From Hyphomicrobiaceae bacterium (GTDB lineage Bacteria; Pseudomonadota; Alphaproteobacteria; Rhizobiales; Hyphomicrobiaceae), in NCBI GenBank assembly GCA_025351355.1, contig JANXWC010000191.1, forward strand, positions 62,001-126,000: 64,000 nucleotides of DNA, written 5' to 3'. Shown in pieces: positions 42,462-51,813 of this stretch. A model generated the notes under the pieces. That model made no database searches. It was not told the DNA's origin and saw only the letters and a list, made by a program, of their open reading frames with translations. A program made the translations under genes and the position numbers. Position 1 is the first letter of the stretch; the number at the start of each line of letters is the position of its first letter.

Positions 42462-43784
42462 TCAGGCCGCCTTTACATCGCCGTTGCCGCCAGATTCGGC
42501 GCTTTCGGCACGACGGCTCTTGGCACTTTTAGAAAGAACCTCAGTAACACGCTGCACGGCGCCGCGCTCATCGATCTTCTCCACCGCTGCAATCTCCCGC
42601 GCCATGCGATCCAATGCGGCTTCGTAAAGCTGCCGTTCGGAGTAGGACTGCTCCGGCTGGGTTTCTGCACGGAAAAGATCGCGCACTACTTCTGCTATGG
42701 ACACCAGATCGCCCGAGTTGATCTTCTGCTCGAACTCCTGCGCGCGGCGGCTCCACATCGTACGTTTGATGCGCGCCTTGCCTTTCAGAGTATCCATCGC
42801 ACGCTTGACCACGCCTTCTTCGGCCAATTTACGCATGCCAACGCTCGCTGACTTGCCGGTCGGCACGCGCAGCGTCATTTTGTCCTTCTCGAAGGTGATC
42901 ACAAACAATTCAAGCGCCATGCCCGCAATTTCCTGCTCTTCGATTGCAACGATGCGCCCGACGCCATGGGCGGGATAGACAATCCACTCGTTGGTCTTGA
43001 AGCCATGCCGAACATTGATCGGCTTCTTGGCACTGATTGATTGCTGTGCCTGCTGAGCTTTCTGTGCCAGATCCTTAGGAGTTGCCACACCGGTCGTTGC
43101 AGCTGGCGTCGGCGCCGCAGGCACCGAAATTCGCTGTGTCGCTGCATTGGCGACCGCGGCCGGCATGGCACGCGTCGGCGCCGGTTTCTGCGCTGCTTGG
43201 CGTTGTGCGTGGAATTTAGCCGCATCCAGCGCAGGTGCTGCCGCCGACTTATGCTCTGCAACCTTGTGCTCCGCAACCTTGCCCGTGGCCCTTGCCGCGC
43301 TATCTGCCATAGCGGACTTTGCGACGGCAGGCTTGTTGCCGGCCGCGGCAAGCGGGCCATCATGAGGCTTATCCGTAACAGCAGACTTGCCCCCACCGCC
43401 TGTTTTGGCTGCAGTTGCGCCGGCCAACGGTTTCACCGGGACGGATTTTGCAGCGGTCGCGAGTTTGGAAGACGAGGAACTGGCCATAGGATTCCGTTGC
43501 TGACTGATTTTAGTATTGGTGACATGCTTTTGCGCCGGAATGACGGCAGCGGTTTTTGTCGGAGCGTGCTCCATCGACGACCCCTTGCGGGCAGCAACTA
43601 CCGACAGCTGTGCTGCGCCGGCCACTTTTCGGCTCCCGATCTTGGCATGAGAAGTCTTTGAGCCGCTTGATGCGTCGACTTTGTTGCTGGTTGCCAACTT
43701 ATCCGTAGTGGTCGATTTTACTTTGCCGCCAACCTTTGACTTTACTGCGTCGGACTTGACAGTGCTTTTTTTCTTTACCGGCAT
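42462..43784 (-). CDS. carD: CarD-family transcription factor with long basic N-terminal tail
   Basis: The 440-residue protein ends with a standard CarD domain (from about 262): GFKTNEWIVYPAHGVGRI, EEQEIAGMALELFVITFEKDK, LRVPTGKSASVGMRKL and the helical SRRAQEFEQKINSGD region that binds promoter DNA. CarD stabilises open complexes of RNA polymerase. The first ~255 residues are Lys/Ala/Ser/Thr-rich and low in complexity, resembling histone H1-like tails. The ATG at 43784 is well supported by GGAGGAG upstream. Ordinary CarD proteins are near 170 residues, so the tail is the oddity. The ferredoxin gene lies upstream, the usual context. Confidence 0.92.
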   Translation of the reverse strand: MPVKKKSTVKSDAVKSKVGGKVKSTTTDKLATSNKVDASSGSKTSHAKIGSRKVAGAAQLSVVAARKGSSMEHAPTKTAAVIPAQKHVTNTKISQQRNPMASSSSSKLATAAKSVPVKPLAGATAAKTGGGGKSAVTDKPHDGPLAAAGNKPAVAKSAMADSAARATGKVAEHKVAEHKSAAAPALDAAKFHAQRQAAQKPAPTRAMPAAVANAATQRISVPAAPTPAATTGVATPKDLAQKAQQAQQSISAKKPINVRHGFKTNEWIVYPAHGVGRIVAIEEQEIAGMALELFVITFEKDKMTLRVPTGKSASVGMRKLAEEGVVKRAMDTLKGKARIKRTMWSRRAQEFEQKINSGDLVSIAEVVRDLFRAETQPEQSYSERQLYEAALDRMAREIAAVEKIDERGAVQRVTEVLSKSAKSRRAESAESGGNGDVKAA

Positions 43785-44296
43785 ATCGACTACTCCTCCT
43801 ACCACCATCCGCCTCGGCGCCAATGGCCGACACGAACTCCACAACAAGTTGCATTGACACGCAGGCCCGAGAGCGACATAAGCAAAAAGGCGCGCAAAAT
43901 GGCGTCGGCCAATTTCCAAGCCGCCGTTTCTTCAATCCCAATTGCCCGCTGATGGGTAAAGACACTGGAGATGCAAGTTTGACCCGACGGAGGGAACAAA
44001 CGCATACGCAAACGATTTAAGCCGCAACTGCACCCTAAGCATGATCGTGCTCGTCATGAAAGAGTCCAAGTTCCAGCTTTGTTCACGCCAATGCCACATT
44101 CTGGTGACAATAACATATTGTTCACAGCTTTTGAAGTGCCGCGACAGCGCAAAGCTGCCAGAAGGCAACAAAATGTTTTCCCACAATCAAAGGTAGCAGT
44201 TCTAAAGCTCGCAAATTTTCTTAACTGCTGTTCTTTGATGTCAGGCAGCCGAGGCAGCGGCCCAGTGCAGCAATGTCGCGGCCAACTGCGCCCGAA
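43785..44296. other. Intergenic region between fdxA and carD
   Basis: These 512 bases carry the carD promoter and leader. Neither strand has a frame that looks coding. Around 44040-44240 the base composition is richer in A and T. No terminator with a clear T-run was found after fdxA. Confidence 0.5.
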
Positions 44297-44635
44297 TTAG
44301 TTGCCGTCACCGGGCTTGTCAGAGAAATATTTCTCAAACTTACCCTTTTCGTCGCGAAATTTGTCGGCGTCTGCCGGAGCATCCTTTTTGGATGCAATGT
44401 TTGGCCATTTCTCTGCATAAACTTTGTTCAGTTCAAGCCATTTCTCAAGGCCAGGCTCGGTATCGGGCTTGATTGCCTCAACGGGGCATTCGGGTTCGCA
44501 GACACCACAATCTATGCATTCGTCGGGGTGAATGACCAACATGTTCTCCCCTTCGTAGAAACAATCGACCGGGCATACCTCGACGCAGTCAGTGAATTTG
44601 CATTTTATGCAGTTGTCGTTGACGATGAAAGTCAT
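44297..44635 (-). CDS. fdxA: Seven-iron ferredoxin FdxA
   Basis: The 112-residue protein starts [20 protein letters not shown] and has two cluster motifs, [17 protein letters not shown] and [15 protein letters not shown]. This gives the [3Fe-4S][4Fe-4S] pattern of FdxA ferredoxins with a C-terminal helical extension. It carries electrons in the cytoplasm; the partner is unknown. The ATG at 44635 is the family start; the open frame extends upstream without support. Confidence 0.93.
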   Translation of the reverse strand: MTFIVNDNCIKCKFTDCVEVCPVDCFYEGENMLVIHPDECIDCGVCEPECPVEAIKPDTEPGLEKWLELNKVYAEKWPNIASKKDAPADADKFRDEKGKFEKYFSDKPGDGN

Positions 44636-45095
44636 GGATATCGCTGTCCTGAAGTGCCGAACGAGATAGATGGAAGGCGGGGCGTGAACGACCGGAGATA
44701 CCGGACACGCAGCGAAAAACAATAGCTTCCGTAGAACAAAGCGACCTCACAAACAAGCTGAGACCCGTCGGGCAGATCAAGCTTGGGCGGTTAACCTGTC
44801 GTGGGCGGCGAATGCGTTCGCGCAGGCTTTCGTCTCAAAGATCGGCGATATGACTTCATTGCTGGCACCATTGACGCCTGAATGCGTTGACTGGGCACAC
44901 AATTCCGCCAACAATTGTTGAAAGATCTGTGTGAAGAGATGCCGGCCGCAGTTGAAGAAGCGTCATCTTGCCGCCGAAACCAGCTGTATAATCTAGCTTG
45001 GCTGTAGAAGCGCTGCGGCGAGCCGTGCTCGGAGTGGGCAACCGCGGGCACAGTCGGAAGCATCAAGCTTGCCCAAGTCGGGCCAGGAGTTGTGC
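44636..45095. other. Divergent intergenic region
   Basis: These 460 bases lie between fdxA (minus) and the large membrane protein gene (plus). A minus-strand frame at 44791-45123 has no ribosome site and an unlikely composition. In relatives an S4-domain RNA-binding gene often lies upstream of fdxA, but none is seen here. CAGGAG precedes the ATG at 45096. Confidence 0.5.
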
Positions 45096-48000
45096 ATGGC
45101 GATCGTCGAGTATCTGCAATCATTGCTCGCGAGTGTGGGTCTCAATCCGGACAGATTGCCCTCGGTGATAGGACTTGGCGCAGCGGGCATTGCAATACTT
45201 TATGCGCGCCCGTTTTTCGCTCGGCTCGGCCGCATTATTGAGGCTGTATTTCTGCGGAACTGGCAGCTTGGCCTGCTTGGCACAACCGGCATCGTTCTTT
45301 CGCTGGCTTCCGGCTGGACGACATGGGACGGGATGAAGAATTTCACCGGCGAACCGATTTTGTCGGCGATGGTCACGTTCGGCATCCAAGGCCTCATGTT
45401 GATCGTCGCTTGGCTTATCGGCGAAAGCTTCGCCACGGGTATGAACCAACAGGTGCCGGAGGGCAAATTCGCCCCCGCCGGCTTTTCCCGGGATACGGGC
45501 GTGAAGTCCGCACTCGGTCTTACCTTGAGCGGCATTGCCCTTTCAGGCGTCGCGGCGTTGCTGCACGGTTATGCCAATGGCCGACCTGACCCCAGCCGGA
45601 TCGCGTTGTGGCTTGCATTGATCGGTGGCGGATTCCTTCTCGTAGGCATGCTCATCGTGGCATCGAAAGCGCATACATTGCGCGGCTACTTTGATGCAAC
45701 GCGCGTGATTATTCGCACCGCTGTATTGTGGGTCATGTTCCTGGCGTGCATGGCGACATCTGTATTTTTTTCATTCGACAGCCTGTTTTCGACAATTTTT
45801 CCGGCGTCCGAGCGCGTGCGAGCCGCTGAATTGAGGGCGCAAAACCAAGTTGCCGGTATCGTGAATGACATCGGTGGCACCATCGTGCGCGGACAGCTGA
45901 CCGAATCGGAGCGGCTATTCGCCACTGACGGCTGGCAGGCCTATGATGATCAGTTGTCGAAACTGGCTGTCGCTGCACAGAGCAGTCAAAAGCTGATTGA
46001 GGAGTTTTTCCAAAATCAGATGGAGGAGCGCCGTCGCGGCATTGCGCAACAACAGGAACGTGTGACGACCGCCCAAAGCGGCGCAGTCGGGCTGATCAGC
46101 AAGAAAAACGCGCTTACTGACGAATTGGCACGGCTGAAAGGAGAGCGCCCAGCGCTCGCCGAGGATTTCGGCAAACGCAAAGGTGACGTCGATGCTATCT
46201 TGAAGGAACTTGATGCCAAGCGGGTAGAGGCGATGGCCGAGGCGCGAGGCGTCGAGGGTACCGGCAAGATCGGTGAAGGCGCAGTATATCGGCAGCGTAA
46301 AGTCGAGGAAGCAGCGCTAAAGGATAAGCAGAAGATTGCCGAGGAACGGTTGCGTGATGCGCAGAGACGGTTCCAGCAAATTGAAACGAGGCTAACACAG
46401 GTTGAGCGCGAACTTTCGATCATCGACGGCGATATCGCCAAGTTGAAGGGCGAAGCGCAGACCGCTGAACAACGCATCAAGTTTGCTGAAGATGCGAAGG
46501 GCGCCGAAGAAGGCCCGAAACTTGATCCCACGCGCATCATACCGGCATTCGAGAAAGCCCGCGCCGAATTCCGCCAGACGCCGCGAATCGAGGGCCTCTC
46601 GCAGGTTCAAACCATGTGCTCGCAACTGATTTCGTCGATGTCGACGCCAGCCACTAAGGATAAGATTACCGGGATAGATTGTGATCCAAAAACGGCTGCT
46701 GAAGCTGCTGCCCGCGTCTTCGCGTTGAACGCTGGCGTGGTCGCATTCGAAAGCAATTGTGCGGGTGGCGACAAGCTGGCGCGCTATCGTACGGCAGACG
46801 ATCTGTTCGGCTTCGCGCGCAAGTGCGTGCAGGATTCCGGTCTTGCCTCCAAAGACACCGATGAGTTGCGCCAAAAGATCAATTTCATCGAACTCAACCG
46901 CGACGACAAGGCCAATCGCTTCGTGGTCACGTGGAACGCTTTCCAGGACGGCAATCGCCTAGCCTACTTGTCACTGGCCATTGCCATCGCGGTTGACGGA
47001 CTGGTGTTCATGTCTGGCCTGTTTGGTGCCAATGCCGTCCGCTCGCCACTCTCAGATGTGCCTACTCAAAAGGCACGCTCCGCCGAGCAGTTGGAGGGCA
47101 TCATGGACAATGCGCTGCTTCCCAGCCGCTTCGAGAACGCCCGCATTGCAATCGACGCAATGCATGCCGACACCAGTCTGGCTGGTTACACGGCGATCGT
47201 GGATTTACGCGAGCTTGATCCCGAATCCGCCAATGTGGTCCGTCGCGTGCTCAATGCGGGCGCTACCATCGGCGCCGTGATGCGCAATCCGGATGATCCC
47301 AGCGTCTACGCGATCCGCCCCGAACTCTATGAATATCTGGCTATGACCGGCGCGCGCGCGTTCGAGAAACACGGCAAACTCGTGCAGGAAGACATCGCCG
47401 AAAAAGTGCGGCAGGGCGAATTGGAAAAAATGGTTCGCGTGGCGCTGTTGCCGCACGAAATGGAGAACGCCGACACCGTTTTGCACTACGCCCACCCGAT
47501 GAACGCCACCGACGACGGCTTCATGAGCCAGATTATCCTCAAGCAGGTCAAGAATGAGGATGTGGGAGTCGTTCGCCGCGTTCTCAATGCGGGTGCGGCG
47601 CATCGGGCTGTCCGCATCGCGCAAGGCCAGGACCAACCTTATGAATTGCACGCCGATTTGTACAAGACACTCTCTCGCATCCGCGCACGCATGTTGTTGA
47701 GCGGCAGCAACGCTGCCCTGCAAATCGGCCAACGCTCTGTGCGCGACGGCGGCAAGCTCGCCGCATCCGTACCGCAAATTGCACCAATCGCTCCTCGCCG
47801 TGGACTGGCGGACGATCGATCGGCGGCAGGACGCACGTTCGGCATTGAACCAGACGCCGCTTCAAATACCAATTCACCATTGCCACTGAATGCGATGGAC
47901 GCCGCCCGTAACGCGCAGAACCCGCACCGACGCCCCTTTGATGATGCGGTGCCGGTTACCGATAGCGCTCAGGCGAGCGAGTTTGATCGCGAGCTGTGTG

Positions 48001-48539
48001 AGCATTTTGCCCGTGAGATGCTGACATTCCACCCGGAGCAGATCTCCTACGTTCGTGACCAGAGCCCGACTATCGATGTGGCGGCGCTTGAACTCGCTCT
48101 CGGCAACGTCATGCGTTACGATGACCAAATCCGCTCGGCCTTGCATCAGGCCAAAAGCGGGCTTGAAGATAGCATTGAAGCCGCACGCAATTCCTTCGAG
48201 GGCTTCGCGATTGGCCCGGCTGACGCTGCCAACCGTCTGAATACATTGGCCGACACGCTCAAACGCATGACGGCGCTGATGGTGCTCATGCCCGGGCAAG
48301 CTTACGGCAATATCATCCAGACGATGGAAGCCGAACTCAACGAGGACCATGCGGCCGGACGCCTTGGCGCTTCCCAATCCGCGCAGCGCGATTTGCTACG
48401 CCGACACATGATGGAATTGAGCCAGGCCAATCGCAGCACGGACCATTGGGCAGCAGTCGTGACGTCGCTCAACGCGTTCGGTCGCGGAATGGCGACCCTC
48501 GCTGCTAACGTTGACCAGGGACGCGCGCGGATGGGCTGA
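45096..48539 (+). CDS. Large membrane/coiled-coil protein with internal duplication, unknown function
   Basis: The ATG at 45096 has CAGGAG six bases upstream and opens 1147 codons. About six membrane helices lie in residues 22-226, a long charged coiled coil at about 300-490, and a further membrane helix near 622-643. Two copies of a 90-residue unit follow, 666-755 and 776-865. Both start LE.......LLP, share VVRRVLNAGA exactly and end in ...LY..L...R. A helical C-terminal domain follows (about 940-1147). No enzymatic motif was recognised. The plan resembles a membrane scaffold or sensor. It stands alone, 54 bases upstream of the hydrolase gene. Confidence 0.85.
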   Translation: MAIVEYLQSLLASVGLNPDRLPSVIGLGAAGIAILYARPFFARLGRIIEAVFLRNWQLGLLGTTGIVLSLASGWTTWDGMKNFTGEPILSAMVTFGIQGLMLIVAWLIGESFATGMNQQVPEGKFAPAGFSRDTGVKSALGLTLSGIALSGVAALLHGYANGRPDPSRIALWLALIGGGFLLVGMLIVASKAHTLRGYFDATRVIIRTAVLWVMFLACMATSVFFSFDSLFSTIFPASERVRAAELRAQNQVAGIVNDIGGTIVRGQLTESERLFATDGWQAYDDQLSKLAVAAQSSQKLIEEFFQNQMEERRRGIAQQQERVTTAQSGAVGLISKKNALTDELARLKGERPALAEDFGKRKGDVDAILKELDAKRVEAMAEARGVEGTGKIGEGAVYRQRKVEEAALKDKQKIAEERLRDAQRRFQQIETRLTQVERELSIIDGDIAKLKGEAQTAEQRIKFAEDAKGAEEGPKLDPTRIIPAFEKARAEFRQTPRIEGLSQVQTMCSQLISSMSTPATKDKITGIDCDPKTAAEAAARVFALNAGVVAFESNCAGGDKLARYRTADDLFGFARKCVQDSGLASKDTDELRQKINFIELNRDDKANRFVVTWNAFQDGNRLAYLSLAIAIAVDGLVFMSGLFGANAVRSPLSDVPTQKARSAEQLEGIMDNALLPSRFENARIAIDAMHADTSLAGYTAIVDLRELDPESANVVRRVLNAGATIGAVMRNPDDPSVYAIRPELYEYLAMTGARAFEKHGKLVQEDIAEKVRQGELEKMVRVALLPHEMENADTVLHYAHPMNATDDGFMSQIILKQVKNEDVGVVRRVLNAGAAHRAVRIAQGQDQPYELHADLYKTLSRIRARMLLSGSNAALQIGQRSVRDGGKLAASVPQIAPIAPRRGLADDRSAAGRTFGIEPDAASNTNSPLPLNAMDAARNAQNPHRRPFDDAVPVTDSAQASEFDRELCEHFAREMLTFHPEQISYVRDQSPTIDVAALELALGNVMRYDDQIRSALHQAKSGLEDSIEAARNSFEGFAIGPADAANRLNTLADTLKRMTALMVLMPGQAYGNIIQTMEAELNEDHAAGRLGASQSAQRDLLRRHMMELSQANRSTDHWAAVVTSLNAFGRGMATLAANVDQGRARMG

Positions 48540-48593
48540 GGTCAATCGTCCTGCCGTCCCGCACCATCATCACCCCGCTGAGGCTGGCAAGGT

Positions 48594-49565
48594 ATGACCG
48601 TCTCCCATCGAACAATCGAGACCAACGGCATTCAAATGCATGTGGCCATAGCTGGGCCGCAAGCGGGACAATTGGTCGTTCTCTGTCATGGTTTCCCCGA
48701 GAGCTGGTATTCCTGGCGACATCAGATCGAGGCGCTTTCGCGCGCCGGCTATAGGGTCGTGGCGCCGGACATGCGGGGTTACGGCAAGACGGACAAGCCC
48801 CATGCAATCGATCAATATTCGATGTTTCATCTCGTCGGCGACATGGTTGGATTGCTCGATGCCCTGAAGGCCCCAACAGCCGTTGTCGTCGGCCATGACT
48901 GGGGTGCGCCGGTAGCTTGGAACTGCGCATTGATGCGGCCAGATCGGTTTCCTGCTGTTGCCGGTATGAGCGTGCCCTTCTTTCCGCGCGGCGTTGCGCG
49001 TCCGACAACTACGATGCCGGCAACCGACGACGCGATCTTTTATCAATCCTATTTTCAAATGCCGGGCGTGGCGGAAGCCGAATTCGAAGCCGACATTGCG
49101 CGAACCATCCGCAACTTCCAATGGCTGTGGTCCGGAGAAGGCGATCCAGCGCTGCGCAGTCGTGCGACTATGGTTGCGCGATCAGGTGGTTTCCTTACGG
49201 GAAAACCTGTGCCGGACATTTTGCCGGCTTGGCTGACCCAGGCGGATCTCGATTTCTACACGAGTGAATTTCAGAACTCTGGATTTCGAGGCCCGCTCAA
49301 CTGGTATCGCAATATGGACCGAAATTGGGAGCAGATGGCGCCGTGGGCCGGCGCCAAGCTCACAGTTCCCGCTCTCTACATAGTCGGGGAATTGGACATG
49401 CTGCTCACATTCCGCGGCATGGATCGCCTGATACCGAACCTGGAAATTTTTGTGCCGAATTTGCGCGAAAAACTTATCATACCGAACAGCGGCCACTGGA
49501 TCCAGAGGGAGCGGCCGGCAGAAATCAACGCCGCGTTACTCCGTTTCCTGCGGTCGCTGAGTTAA
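48594..49565 (+). CDS. Epoxide-hydrolase-like alpha/beta hydrolase
   Basis: The 323-residue protein has the alpha/beta hydrolase core with LCHGFPESWYSWRHQI (oxyanion hole), VVGHDWGAPVAW with a nucleophilic Asp, and NSGHWIQRERP with the catalytic His. A cap-domain Tyr pair is suggested by LDFYTSEF and NWYRNMDRNW. This is the soluble epoxide hydrolase pattern rather than haloalkane dehalogenase, though the two are close. No signal peptide is present. It converges on the OmpA-fusion gene. Confidence 0.85.
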   Translation: MTVSHRTIETNGIQMHVAIAGPQAGQLVVLCHGFPESWYSWRHQIEALSRAGYRVVAPDMRGYGKTDKPHAIDQYSMFHLVGDMVGLLDALKAPTAVVVGHDWGAPVAWNCALMRPDRFPAVAGMSVPFFPRGVARPTTTMPATDDAIFYQSYFQMPGVAEAEFEADIARTIRNFQWLWSGEGDPALRSRATMVARSGGFLTGKPVPDILPAWLTQADLDFYTSEFQNSGFRGPLNWYRNMDRNWEQMAPWAGAKLTVPALYIVGELDMLLTFRGMDRLIPNLEIFVPNLREKLIIPNSGHWIQRERPAEINAALLRFLRSLS

Positions 49566-49604
49566 GGGCCGTGCCCGTGATCCCGTTTGCTGGCGCCGAG
49601 CCAC

Positions 49605-51653
49605 TTATTGCGCGACAAACTCGATACGTCGATTGCGCGCCCGATTTCTTTCGTTGTCGTTTGCGACGAGCGGCTTGGTTTGTCCGAAACCGATCGCAGC
49701 CAGCCGGCTTGGCTGTACGCCCGCTCGCGACAGCGCATCGACGACCGACTGCGCGCGACTTTCCGAGAGCCGCTGATTACGTGTGAGATCGCCGTTGTTG
49801 TCGGTATGTCCTTCGACGCGAATGCTGATGCTCGGGCACGCCTTGAGCGTATCCGCCAATCTGGCCAAAGCCGAAACGCCTTCGTTGGCCAACGTGGCGC
49901 TGGCAAACTCGAACAACACGCGGGTAGAGCCAGCCGCCGTGCGCACCGTGTCCTGGCACGCCAGAAGATCTGCTTTAGACTTTGCTTCGGCTGCCGCCGC
50001 AGCAGCGACCCGAGCGGCGGCCGCATCGGCTTCCGCCTTTCGACTGGTTTCCGCGTCGGCGGCAGCCTTTGCAGCCGCTGCCGTGGCCTCGGCCTGTGCC
50101 TTGCGGCGGACCTCTACTTCAATGGCTTGCTTGGCGGCCATCGCCTCGGCTTCAATCCTGCGCGCCGCCGCCTCTGCCTGCGACTTGGCGTCTGCTGCAG
50201 CCTTGGCTTCGGCGATAGCTCTGGCAGCAACGGCAGCGCCAGCATCCTTGGCATCAGCTGCCGCTTTCGCATCAGCGGCTGCTCGCGCCTCTACGGCGGC
50301 CCGCGACTCGGCCGCGACCTTGACGGCCAGCGCATCTGCTTCGGCCTTGGCTTGCGCGGAAGCGTCGGCAACAGGCTTATCATTTGCAGTTGTTTTGACA
50401 GGCGGCAGAGACTGCGCCTGAGATCCGTAGGCTAGACGATCTTGCAACCACCAAGCGCCACCCGCAGCAATCAAGAAAAATGGCAGCAGCCAGGCCACAA
50501 GCGGCAATCCCCGACGCTTTATTTCGGCCGACGCCGTTACGGCGTCGCAGATCACCACACGACTTTGGGGTGCAATTGCCGCAACTGCCGGCCTGGTCGG
50601 CATGACGGGATGAGGATGGGGACGATGAGGCGATTGATGAGCACGACTACCATCTTGGGCTGCTGGAGGAGCCGCGGCTGCTGCGCCCGACGACCCGGCT
50701 TCCATTGCTGCCGGTTTACGTGCATGCGGCTGCGAACGATTGCCATCGCTCACCGCCCGAGACTCTGCGATCGTAACGACCGGCGCCGGGGACATCGACA
50801 TCGAAGGACGTGGACCAGAGTCAGATGCGGCACCGTGCAGGAGCGACTTTGCCGCCGGCGGAGTGCTCACACCCTGGGTGATCGTGCCAACGGCAGGTCG
50901 GCTCGGTTCCACCTTGGGCACTCCGGCCGTGGAAGCAATTCCCTTCATCGCTTGGTTTACGGTTTCCACCGGCGTACGCCCCACTTCGGCTGCCTTGGCA
51001 GCAAGAGCTACATCGGCCGGCAAGGCGTTTTTGTCGGCATCCCACAGCATCGCGACCGCGCTCGTCATCGCAGGCGCCGACACGGGAAGTGAAATAGAAT
51101 CTGGTTGGGCTGAGCGTCTGCTTGAGCCCGCATGCACCGACGCCCAGCCGGACGGCAGGGCAGCCGCAAACAGGTCCTTCTGCCCGAAAAGCAATTGACC
51201 GATCTTATCCGTGGGCAGATTGTGTTCTCTTTGATGGCGAGCGAGCGCCGCCGCAACAACGGGCGCGAGCAGCCCGCAGATCTGCTTGGCTTCGCTTCCA
51301 CTCACACCGGAATACTTGGACAAGGCACCAGCTAGCCCGTCATAGGTGGGAACACCCATAATTGTCTGTAGCATTCCAGCTCCCTGTGCGTTGAGCGCGG
51401 TTTGATGCGCGCCACCGATCACATTGCCGAGCTTGCCGAGCAGTCCTACATCTTGTTGCTGCAGCGCGCTCGTAAGTGCTTGTATGCCACTCGGCAACGC
51501 CGCGCCGGCGGCCATACCACCCAGGATCGCAGGCACTGCGGCACTCACGGCCTTCATTGTCATTGCACGATCACTGCCCAGCGCCGCAGCCAGTTTTGTG
51601 ATGAGTTCCGGTGGCAGGTACTGCATCGCGGCTGCGACGGCATTGAACGACAT
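49605..51653 (-). CDS. DUF937 - TolA-like helix - OmpA C-terminal domain fusion
   Basis: This 682-residue protein starts with a DUF937 domain (about 1-165, PAILGGMAAGAALPSGIQAL, LLAPVVAAALARH). A Pro/Ser-rich linker follows. One membrane helix lies near 380-402 (LVAWLLPFFLIAAGGAWWL), then an Ala/Glu/Lys-rich helix about 130 residues long (about 420-555). The C-terminus (about 570-682) is an OmpA-like peptidoglycan-binding domain with VEGHTDNNGD and LSESRAQSVVDAL. DUF937 would be cytoplasmic and OmpA periplasmic, joined by a TolA-like stalk. The ATG at 51653 has GGGGA upstream. Confidence 0.85.
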   Translation of the reverse strand: MSFNAVAAAMQYLPPELITKLAAALGSDRAMTMKAVSAAVPAILGGMAAGAALPSGIQALTSALQQQDVGLLGKLGNVIGGAHQTALNAQGAGMLQTIMGVPTYDGLAGALSKYSGVSGSEAKQICGLLAPVVAAALARHQREHNLPTDKIGQLLFGQKDLFAAALPSGWASVHAGSSRRSAQPDSISLPVSAPAMTSAVAMLWDADKNALPADVALAAKAAEVGRTPVETVNQAMKGIASTAGVPKVEPSRPAVGTITQGVSTPPAAKSLLHGAASDSGPRPSMSMSPAPVVTIAESRAVSDGNRSQPHARKPAAMEAGSSGAAAAAPPAAQDGSRAHQSPHRPHPHPVMPTRPAVAAIAPQSRVVICDAVTASAEIKRRGLPLVAWLLPFFLIAAGGAWWLQDRLAYGSQAQSLPPVKTTANDKPVADASAQAKAEADALAVKVAAESRAAVEARAAADAKAAADAKDAGAAVAARAIAEAKAAADAKSQAEAAARRIEAEAMAAKQAIEVEVRRKAQAEATAAAAKAAADAETSRKAEADAAAARVAAAAAAEAKSKADLLACQDTVRTAAGSTRVLFEFASATLANEGVSALARLADTLKACPSISIRVEGHTDNNGDLTRNQRLSESRAQSVVDALSRAGVQPSRLAAIGFGQTKPLVANDNERNRARNRRIEFVAQ

Positions 51654-51813
51654 GACGGTTCCCCACACTTTGACTTAGGCATTATCTCAAACAGCATCTT
51701 GCCACGGAAATTAGTTCAACGGCCAGCGGACGCAGGCAGTCGACTGATCGCCGTTCACCAAAAACGAATAGTGGACGCTCGTGAGCCGTGCACGACGTTT
51801 TTCTGAATATGCG

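Noticed and set aside
42990-43784. Low-complexity CarD tail as a DNA repeat array or CRISPR-like region
   Set aside because: The repetition is in amino-acid composition only; no exact DNA repeats with regular spacing exist.
44791-45123. A 110-codon minus-strand frame upstream of the large membrane protein
   Set aside because: No ribosome site, no hydrophobic or domain pattern, and it overlaps the supported start at 45096. It was considered as a missing S4-domain gene but has no S4 motif.
49980-50380. Ala-rich stretch in the OmpA fusion as tandem DNA repeats
   Set aside because: The bases vary freely between Ala codons; the pattern comes from a long helical stalk.
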